Shown piece after piece: positions 1 through 5,449 of a stretch of 5,449 nt of DNA. Within the stretch, counting starts at the first letter, position 1, and the number at the start of each line of letters is the position of its first letter. The DNA is from Saprospiraceae bacterium. Its GTDB lineage: Bacteria; Bacteroidota; Bacteroidia; Chitinophagales; Saprospiraceae. The notes beneath the pieces are model-generated. The model worked only from the letters and a program-made list of their open reading frames with translations. It had not been told where the DNA came from and did not search any database. The position numbers were made by a program, and so were the translations under genes. Location of the stretch: the NCBI GenBank assembly GCA_029262975.1, contig JAJCYJ010000708.1, forward strand, positions 1 through 5,449. Reading direction: 5' to 3'.

Positions 1-1
1 T

Positions 2-2068
2 GCTTATTCTCATATGCACAATCTTTCAGCAAGTGGTGGAAGTGACAATACGACATACCGGGGATCTGTCAGCTATCGCGATATAGAAGGAATTCAGAAG
101 GGTACCGGGTTTAATCGGGTAAGTGGCCGATTTTCTTTGAATCAGAGAGCAGTCAATGATCGCTTATCCCTTGGTCTGACTTTTGCCACGTCATCGCAGG
201 AATCCGTACGTGGGTTTGGAGAGGCATATCGCTACGCTACAATATATAATCCTAGTGCTCCTATTTTTAACGCAGACGGAGGATATGATGAAGTCGGTGG
301 TTTCGATTTTTATAATCCTGTAGCACTCATCGAGCAGAACTCCAATGAGAAAGTGTCCAGTACTTCTTTTGCTTCGGTAGATCTAAAATTCGAACTTATA
401 GATGGCCTTACTATAGGTGGCTACTATTCACAACAGACGATCAGTGATCTCACAGAGGAATATTATAGCAGGCAGGCTCAATTCAGAGGCATGAATAGAA
501 GGGGCTTGGCGAGAAGTAACAACGATCGATTTTTTAACAGACAATTTGATTTTACAGTTAATTATAACAAAGACATAGGAGACTTGAATCTGACATTACT
601 GGGTGGTACTTCTTATCAGCGCTTTCTTGACCAGGGTAGTTTTATAGAAGCAGGAGGCTTTGTCACTGATAATGTTTCTTTATTTAACCTAAGTCTTTCA
701 GCTGATGTTCAAGACGGAATTGCGTCATTATCTTCTTATAAGCGCAGGGCCCAGTTATTTGCCTTCTTTGGGAGGGTAAATCTGAACTATGACAATACAT
801 ATTTCTTTTCAGTCACGATGAGACCAGAACAACATGACCGATTTGGGGAGAACGAAAGATGGGGTACTTTTGGCGCTGTAAGTGGAGGAATTAACCTAAC
901 CAATCTCGCGGATTTGGGATCATTTGATTTTTTAAAGATCCGGGCCAGTTACGGGGTTACTGGAAGTATTCCTGATACGCGACTCATAGCACCAGCTCTT
1001 GAGACACTCATCCGTAGTGGAAATGCATTTTCAAATGGCGAATTTGTACAAGCTTTTGCCCCTGGCAGTAATGCGAATCCGAATCTCAAGTGGGAAACGA
1101 AAAAAGAACTGGATATCGGTCTTGATTTTGGTGTCGGACGATTCAGCGGTACGATTGATTATTATACAAGAACGACTTCGGATCTCTTGCGATTTGCAGA
1201 AGTTCCTGTTCCTCCCAACTTATTTTCTACAACGCTGACAAATGTAGGAGAAATGGATAACAGCGGGTTTGAAGTAGCTGTGCGTTATGAGGCGGACATC
1301 AGCTCAAATTTCACCTGGACACCAGAATTGAATTTTGCTACTTATAGCACAACTTTGAAAGCTATAGATCGCGCAGAAACATTTACGATCGGTGCTCTTG
1401 GGTCACCTGGTCTTAATGCTGCACAACCCATTCGAGTTGTAGTTGGAGAACCTGTCGGTCAGATATATGTTCCCCAATTTAATGGAATAACCGAAGATGG
1501 AAATTGGGATGTAACCCTGAATCAGGATGACTATATCCTTGCCGGGAATGGTCTGCCCGACTTTACTTTTAATTTCGCAAATACTTTCAAGATTAAAAAT
1601 TTTGATGTTAATTTTTTACTCAGAGGAACTTTCGGACACAGCCTCGTAAATACCTTAAGGGCCTTTTACGAACAGCCCAATGTGCCGCCTACATATAATG
1701 TATTGACTTCGAGTACTCATCCAAGATATGAGGGACTTACAACGAATGAATCAAGGCTTAGCACCTTACATGTCGAGAAAGGAGATTTTCTTAAACTCGA
1801 TAATTTGACAGTGGGATATAGTTTGGATTTAACTAATTCTAACAGTATTGAGTCCCTGAGATTTTACTTAACAGCTCAAAATCTGTTTGTTGCTACGGGA
1901 TATGAAGGAGTTGATCCCGAAGTAAGATATGCCGATTTCGGCAGTAGTGATAACGGTGGCAGACCTGGTAACGAAGGAAATGCTGATCCACTGGCTCCAG
2001 GAATAGATCGTAGAAATACATGGTTCACGACAAGAACATTTACGTTCGGTTTAAATATTGGTTTCTAA
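2..2068 (+). CDS. SusC/RagA-family TonB-dependent outer membrane transporter, C-terminal part (5' end outside window)
   Basis: This is the beta-barrel part of a SusC-like transporter, which imports oligomeric nutrients across the outer membrane using TonB-ExbBD energy, with a SusD partner as lid. The frame is open from position 2 (Ala-Tyr-Ser-His before the first Met at 14), so that Met is internal. The 688 visible residues start at the early-barrel motif 'NLSASGGSDNTTYRGSVSY'; full SusC proteins have roughly 1000 residues, so about a third (signal peptide, carboxypeptidase-like domain, plug) is missing upstream. Family landmarks are NPNLKWE (1076-1096), followed by a Leu-Asp-Ile-Gly-Leu strand, and TAQNLFVATGYEGVDPEV (1871-1924). 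The protein ends FTFGLNIGF, with the terminal Phe typical of BAM-assembled barrels. susD follows after 29 bp. No frameshift or internal stop is present. The substrate cannot be told from the sequence. The family assignment is very secure. Confidence 0.97.
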   Translation, partial: AYSHMHNLSASGGSDNTTYRGSVSYRDIEGIQKGTGFNRVSGRFSLNQRAVNDRLSLGLTFATSSQESVRGFGEAYRYATIYNPSAPIFNADGGYDEVGGFDFYNPVALIEQNSNEKVSSTSFASVDLKFELIDGLTIGGYYSQQTISDLTEEYYSRQAQFRGMNRRGLARSNNDRFFNRQFDFTVNYNKDIGDLNLTLLGGTSYQRFLDQGSFIEAGGFVTDNVSLFNLSLSADVQDGIASLSSYKRRAQLFAFFGRVNLNYDNTYFFSVTMRPEQHDRFGENERWGTFGAVSGGINLTNLADLGSFDFLKIRASYGVTGSIPDTRLIAPALETLIRSGNAFSNGEFVQAFAPGSNANPNLKWETKKELDIGLDFGVGRFSGTIDYYTRTTSDLLRFAEVPVPPNLFSTTLTNVGEMDNSGFEVAVRYEADISSNFTWTPELNFATYSTTLKAIDRAETFTIGALGSPGLNAAQPIRVVVGEPVGQIYVPQFNGITEDGNWDVTLNQDDYILAGNGLPDFTFNFANTFKIKNFDVNFLLRGTFGHSLVNTLRAFYEQPNVPPTYNVLTSSTHPRYEGLTTNESRLSTLHVEKGDFLKLDNLTVGYSLDLTNSNSIESLRFYLTAQNLFVATGYEGVDPEVRYADFGSSDNGGRPGNEGNADPLAPGIDRRNTWFTTRTFTFGLNIGF

Positions 2069-2097
2069 AAATATTAGGTTTAAAAATTATATAAATT

Positions 2098-3642
2098 ATG
2101 AAAAAGATATTCATAACAAATTCATTCAAGCTCTTGGTTTTGGGATTAACATGCTTACTTATATTTAGCACATGTACCCTGGAAGAAGAAGTCTACAGTG
2201 AAATTATTAGTGACGGTTTTGGCACTACAGAAGAAGAATTAGCAGGTATAGTTGGTGCCGCATATGCAAGTTATGGCGGATATATTGGAAATGTGTGGAA
2301 TTTTACGGAGACTTCATCTGATGAAGCAATCAATCCCACAAGAGGTACAGACTGGGCCGAAGGAGGTCAATGGTGCAGACTACATACTCATGAATTCAGA
2401 CCAGATGATTTTTACGCTGGAGGCCTGTGGAATACGCTGTATTCAGGCATAAATAATGTTAACCGGATTATTTTTCAACTCGAGAGTAATACCAGTGAAT
2501 TAGCAATTCAGACGATCAAAGAATTGAGAGTGTTGAGAGCATTTAACTATTATGTGCTCATGGATTCATACGGCAATATTCCTTTGGTCACCCGTTTTGA
2601 TGGAGATCCTAGTCCTCCGACTACTCCGAGAGCAGCAGTTTATGACTTTGTAAAGACTGAAGTGGAAGAAGTAATTAACGATTTGCCTACAGACAGGGCT
2701 ACAACATACGGAAAGGTAAATAAATGGGTGGCCCATGCGCTACTTGCCAAGTTATATCTCAATGCTGAAGTATGGTCCGGGACACCGCAATGGAATAGCG
2801 TCATACAAAATACGGATGCCATCATTAATTCCGGTCAATTTTCATTAGCAGGAAATTTTTTCGACAATTTCTCTGTTGACAACGAAAATTCACCTGAGAC
2901 CATTTGGGCGCTTGTATATGACGAAGTTTTCTCCGGAGGGATGCAAATAGCTGTAAGAACGTTGCACTACAATAGTCAGACGACCTATAGTTTTACTGCT
3001 CAACCATGGAATGGAATCTGTTCTCTTCAAGAATTTTATGATTCCTTTTCTGATGACGATGTGAGAAAAAATAGTTTCATAGTTGGTCAACAATTTGATC
3101 CTGCTGGCAACCCAATCCTGGATGCACAGTTCGAACAACCTAACCCATCTGATCCCAATGCTCTATTTGATCCTGATGGCGCGCCGCTCAACTTTACACC
3201 TTCGGTCACAGCATGTGGCGGGGCAGGAGCCCTGAGACAAGATGGGGCCAGGATTGGAAAATGGGAATTTGTACAAGGGGCTAATCCGGGTTCTATGAAT
3301 AACGATTTTCAAATATTCAGATATGGCGATATCCTTTTGACCAAAGCGGAAGCTGCCTTCAGGACTGGGGATACTGACATGGCTTTAGCCCTGATCAATA
3401 CGATCAGAGATAGGGCGGGTGTTGCACCATTCACTACTTTAGATGAAGACATGATATTAGCTGAAAGAGGCAGAGAGATGGCCTTCGAAATATACCGACG
3501 CCAGGATTTAATTCGCTTTGGCAAATTTAACGAACCCTGGGCCCACAAACCACAGGATCCAAGTGATCATGTTAATGTCTTTCCGGTTTCTACAGGTAAC
3601 CTGAATGCAAATGCTAATCTTCAACAAAATCCAGGTTATTAA
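2098..3642 (+). CDS. SusD/RagB-family nutrient-binding outer membrane lipoprotein
   Basis: This is the complete 514-residue surface lipoprotein partner of the upstream SusC; SusD-family proteins cap the SusC barrel and bind the ligand. The N-terminus MKKIF..., a hydrophobic stretch (residues 10-23) and Cys26 form a type II signal peptide. The lipobox F-S-T-C is slightly atypical, but the acidic LEEE at 28-31 resembles the Bacteroidota signal for export to the cell surface. The N-terminal half carries a conserved SDEAINPTRGTDW block (74-86) followed by a Gly-Gly-x-Trp (89-92). The C-terminal half has the helical family signatures RYGDILLTKAEA (408-419) and AERGREMAFEIYRRQDLIRFGKF (455-477). 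Length is normal for the family. The ATG at 2098 gives the only sensible signal peptide; no Shine-Dalgarno sequence is seen in the AT-rich 29-bp gap, as is common in this phylum. It is cotranscribed with susC and followed directly by a terminator. Ligand is unknown. Confidence 0.97.
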   Translation: MKKIFITNSFKLLVLGLTCLLIFSTCTLEEEVYSEIISDGFGTTEEELAGIVGAAYASYGGYIGNVWNFTETSSDEAINPTRGTDWAEGGQWCRLHTHEFRPDDFYAGGLWNTLYSGINNVNRIIFQLESNTSELAIQTIKELRVLRAFNYYVLMDSYGNIPLVTRFDGDPSPPTTPRAAVYDFVKTEVEEVINDLPTDRATTYGKVNKWVAHALLAKLYLNAEVWSGTPQWNSVIQNTDAIINSGQFSLAGNFFDNFSVDNENSPETIWALVYDEVFSGGMQIAVRTLHYNSQTTYSFTAQPWNGICSLQEFYDSFSDDDVRKNSFIVGQQFDPAGNPILDAQFEQPNPSDPNALFDPDGAPLNFTPSVTACGGAGALRQDGARIGKWEFVQGANPGSMNNDFQIFRYGDILLTKAEAAFRTGDTDMALALINTIRDRAGVAPFTTLDEDMILAERGREMAFEIYRRQDLIRFGKFNEPWAHKPQDPSDHVNVFPVSTGNLNANANLQQNPGY

Positions 3643-3659
3643 TTTATAAAATGCTCACG

Positions 3660-3690
3660 GAAGGGATGGTCTCTTACATCCCTTCTTTTT
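3660..3690 (+). terminator. Rho-independent terminator after the susCD operon
   Basis: A perfect 9-bp inverted repeat, GAAGGGATG (3660-3668) and CATCCCTTC (3677-3685), encloses an 8-nt loop and is followed at once by five T (3686-3690). It begins 17 bp after the susD stop codon. It should end the susC-susD transcript and separate it from the lipoprotein gene at 3777. The geometry (GC-containing stem, short loop, U tract) is that of a classic intrinsic terminator. Confidence 0.87.
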
Positions 3691-3776
3691 CAATAATGGG
3701 CATATAAATCGTTTATAGTATTTTCTCACTTCTCAATCAAGTTGTTGATGCAGTCAGGTCTAGATAATTTTTTTAC

Positions 3777-4343
3777 ATGATATATAATCGTATGATGATG
3801 GTATTGATCATGGCCGTATGTATTATGACCATGAATTGCAAAAATGAATATCATCAGCTTGTCGAGCAGGAACTTGAAAAGAATATCCGCAATGACACTT
3901 TGTTTATTGGTCTGCAGTTTGGGATGTCTGCCAGAGAATTTTTTGACTATTGCTGGGAGCTAAATAAGTCTGGCTTGGTATCAGAGGGTTTTTCGAATAT
4001 GTCCGTACTTTATAAATTAGCTCGTTTTGGAAAACGATATGATATAAATTTTTATCCGAATTTCCTTAACGATAAGATTGTAAGTCTTCCGGTTGATTAT
4101 TCTTATGAGGTAACTGCTCCGTGGAATCCCAAATATTCCGTGGATTCATTGTTTATAGAGGTGGTGGCGATGCAAAAAGAACTTTATGGTAACGATTTTT
4201 TAAAAATAGCAGATCCTAAAAGAGGAGCGGCATTTGTGCGTGTAGATGGAAATAGAAGAATATCTATTTTTAAAAATATTGATAGGAATAATGTTACCGT
4301 CTTATTTAGAGACCTTTCAGTTGATATCGATAAAGTGCAATGA
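3777..4343 (+). CDS. Small predicted lipoprotein of unknown function
   Basis: This 188-residue protein has an N-terminus like a lipoprotein signal: Arg5, a hydrophobic Met-rich core (6-19) and Cys21 in T-M-N-C, followed by Lys-Asn-Glu. The -1 Asn is not classical but occurs in Bacteroidota lipoproteins. The mature part has a charged helical start (25-38), a block LFIGLQFGMSAREFFDYCWELNKSG split as 42-50 and 51-66, then NFYPNFLNDKI (91-101), LPV (104-106), APWNP (114-118) and a C-terminal strand-like ISIF...VTVLF (162-177). The layout resembles uncharacterised Bacteroidota proteins I recall with a 'GMS..EF...CWELNK.G' core, but I know no function for them. The start at 3777 is preferred over the Met codons at 3792-3800 because it keeps the positive Arg5. 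It lies 134 bp after susD, beyond the terminator, and 245 bp before the next gene, so it is probably transcribed alone. No catalytic motif is visible. Confidence 0.82.
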   Translation: MIYNRMMMVLIMAVCIMTMNCKNEYHQLVEQELEKNIRNDTLFIGLQFGMSAREFFDYCWELNKSGLVSEGFSNMSVLYKLARFGKRYDINFYPNFLNDKIVSLPVDYSYEVTAPWNPKYSVDSLFIEVVAMQKELYGNDFLKIADPKRGAAFVRVDGNRRISIFKNIDRNNVTVLFRDLSVDIDKVQ

Positions 4344-4533
4344 TATCGGCAAGTCAAATTTAAATACAAACTTTCTTCATGACACCAACGTCAATCCGGT
4401 TAATGCTATAATTAGTAGCATCTGTCAATATTAAGCATAGTTAAATATTCTGACCAAAATAAATATTATAATCTTGAAGATGAGTATTCATGATTTAAAT
4501 TGCAAAACGACAATTAGAAAAGTAAGACATGAA

Positions 4534-4566
4534 TTTGATCAACCCCGGAATACTGCTCTATATTTT
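4534..4566 (+). promoter_or_regulatory. Possible Bacteroidota-type promoter for the STN receptor gene
   Basis: TTTG at 4534-4537 is followed after 21 bp by TATATTTT at 4559-4566. This fits the Bacteroidota primary sigma pattern (TTG or TTTG at -33, TAnnTTTG at -7) except for the last G. Transcription would start near 4573, leaving a leader of about 15 nt before the GTG at 4589. It lies within the 245-bp gap 4344-4588, where I see no other clear element: no T-tailed hairpin after the lipoprotein gene and no strong repeat. Such matches are common by chance in AT-rich DNA, so this is tentative. Confidence 0.3.
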
Positions 4567-4588
4567 ATTCATTTCTACATAAAATAAT

Positions 4589-5449
4589 GTGAGCGTGGGG
4601 GATAAGTTTTTGTTTCTAATTGTCCTTTTTTATTGCTCTCCTCATATTGTATTAGGACAAAGCACCATCACTATACCCATTACGGGTACATATGAAGATA
4701 TTCCCGTCATTGAGTTAATTCAGATAATTGAAAAAGATTATGGCGTGCGCATCTTCTATGAACCGAAGAGAGTTCCATATTTTAAAGTGTCGGTCCAATT
4801 CGATCAGACTCCTCTGTACCAGGCTTTGCGTAAAGTTGTATCTGGTACTGTGCTCACGGTACAATATTCTGGGGATAATATTCTATTAGTGCCCAAATTA
4901 GGCGCATCCAGGGAGAAGAGTTTGTCGATCATCCGGCGCTGGGAAACAGGTGAATATCAGCGGCCTGTGGAGTATGGCCCCGAGTCCCTTGAATATCAAT
5001 TTGGTGATTCTTTATCTTTCCCGGTCGACAGTCTGTACAAGTTACAAGGCAGCATCAAGGACAGATATTCAAATGATCCTATCATAGGAGTGACCCTCCA
5101 GGATCTCTCAACGGGTCTTGGTACGGTTACAGATGATGCTGGTAATTTCGAATATTTATCCAGAGCTGGAAAGCTAACCCTCTTGATTTCATCCCTCGGA
5201 TATCGATCAATTGAACTCAAGATAGGGCTCTATGAAGAGGCCAGCATTGAACTAACGATGTCAGTGGCTTCTATTGATCTCGATGAAGTCGTTATTGAAG
5301 CACAATCTGATCACACTAAAATTGAGGATTCAAATGCAGGATTAGAATTCATCTCTTCTTCTAATTTGAAAGATTTACCTACTTTCCTCGGAGAACCAGA
5401 TGTTATCCGAAGCCTCGAACTGCTTCCTGGAGTAAGTACTGTCGGTGAA
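4589..5449 (+). CDS. TonB-dependent outer membrane receptor with STN domain, N-terminal part (3' end outside window)
   Basis: This is the first 287 residues of an outer-membrane receptor. The frame is open from the stop at 4580-4582 to the window edge, with no ATG until 5258, so GTG at 4589 (or 4595) is the likely start. It gives a signal peptide (Lys6, hydrophobic FLFLIVLFYC, end near VLGQ-S at 24/25). Residues 25-103 match an STN (secretin/TonB short N-terminal) domain: 'YEDIPVIELIQIIEKDYGVRI', then 'TPLYQALRKVV' and a closing ILLVPK. A linker of about 48 residues follows. Residues 152-236 are a carboxypeptidase-like regulatory domain (LQGSIKD, 'IIGVTL', 'TDDAGNFEY', SLGYRSIEL, LDEVVI). The plug begins at about 250 with LPTFLGEPDVIRSLELLPGVSTVGE (263-287), typical of the domain. 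STN domains in FecA-like receptors contact a FecR-type anti-sigma factor; none is seen here. Substrate is unknown. This is not a SusC-like plug context as far as visible, and no SusD can be seen. Confidence 0.9.
   Translation, partial: MSVGDKFLFLIVLFYCSPHIVLGQSTITIPITGTYEDIPVIELIQIIEKDYGVRIFYEPKRVPYFKVSVQFDQTPLYQALRKVVSGTVLTVQYSGDNILLVPKLGASREKSLSIIRRWETGEYQRPVEYGPESLEYQFGDSLSFPVDSLYKLQGSIKDRYSNDPIIGVTLQDLSTGLGTVTDDAGNFEYLSRAGKLTLLISSLGYRSIELKIGLYEEASIELTMSVASIDLDEVVIEAQSDHTKIEDSNAGLEFISSSNLKDLPTFLGEPDVIRSLELLPGVSTVGE

Noticed and set aside
999..1238. Open frame of 79 codons inside the SusC coding region, same strand, other frame
   Set aside because: It lies wholly within a strongly conserved SusC barrel and its product shows no recognisable motif, so it is a frame shadow.
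2252..2452. Open frame of 66 codons inside the SusD gene, same strand, other frame
   Set aside because: It overlaps the conserved SDE...PTRG region of SusD and its translation looks like a shifted reading of it.
2640..3548. Three minus-strand open frames of 61-82 codons opposite susD
   Set aside because: They are antisense to conserved SusD sequence, have no start signals of note and no familiar motif.
3742..3772. TTG...TAATTTTT promoter-like pair before the lipoprotein gene
   Set aside because: The -7 match would put the transcript start at about the ATG at 3777, giving a leaderless mRNA. The match is poor in an AT-rich stretch, so it was not called.
4322..4349. Repeated TGATATCG at 4322-4329 and 4341-4348, spanning the lipoprotein stop codon
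   Set aside because: Eight bases repeated once, around a GATATC palindrome, one copy in coding sequence. Too little to call an operator or repeat.
4403..4421. Small hairpin ATGCTA / TAGCAT with a 7-nt loop after the lipoprotein gene
   Set aside because: The stem is six mostly AT pairs and no T tract follows, so it does not qualify as an intrinsic terminator.
4184..4434. Two short overlapping frames, one per strand, across the end of the lipoprotein gene
   Set aside because: Both mostly overlap the lipoprotein coding frame and give low-complexity translations without motifs. The minus-strand one would need its own promoter, which is not seen.
4996..5220. Minus-strand open frame of 74 codons opposite the second receptor
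   Set aside because: The + strand here encodes a clear carboxypeptidase-like domain, so the antisense frame is a shadow.

Overview
The window reads as chromosomal DNA of a member of the Bacteroidota, moderately AT-rich. The evidence is a SusC/SusD pair in the usual order, lipoprotein signals followed by acidic residues, start regions without a clear Shine-Dalgarno sequence, and a TonB-dependent receptor carrying both an STN domain and a carboxypeptidase-like regulatory domain. The class within the phylum cannot be fixed from these bases. All genes found lie on the + strand. No tRNA, rRNA, CRISPR array, insertion sequence or long repeat was recognised.

Layout. (1) Positions 2-2068 hold the 3' part of a SusC/RagA-type TonB-dependent transporter. 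The window cuts off its signal peptide, N-terminal domain and plug. (2) Positions 2098-3642 hold a complete SusD/RagB-type surface lipoprotein, 29 bp downstream and surely in the same operon. (3) Positions 3660-3690 hold a strong intrinsic terminator that closes the operon right after susD. (4) Positions 3777-4343 hold a separate small predicted lipoprotein of unknown function. (5) Positions 4344-4588 are a 245-bp intergenic region with a possible Bacteroidota-type promoter. (6) Positions 4589-5449 hold the 5' part of a second TonB-dependent receptor: signal peptide, STN domain, linker, carboxypeptidase-like domain and the start of the plug. It runs off the right edge. This gene has no ATG near its start and probably uses GTG, so it is easily missed.

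How they work together. SusC and SusD should form one outer-membrane uptake complex, with SusD as the surface lid and ligand binder and SusC as the TonB-driven barrel. The imported molecule, glycan or other, cannot be read from these sequences, and the window contains no degradative enzyme, transporter of the inner membrane or regulator. The second receptor belongs to a different branch (single receptor with STN, no SusD seen), and its STN domain raises the possibility of signalling to a FecR-like anti-sigma factor, though none is encoded here. The small lipoprotein sits between the two systems but has its own spacing on both sides, so a functional link to either is not shown. Overall this is a recognisable nutrient-uptake region. 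I found no convincing undescribed system; the most useful points are the GTG-start receptor and the uncharacterised lipoprotein.
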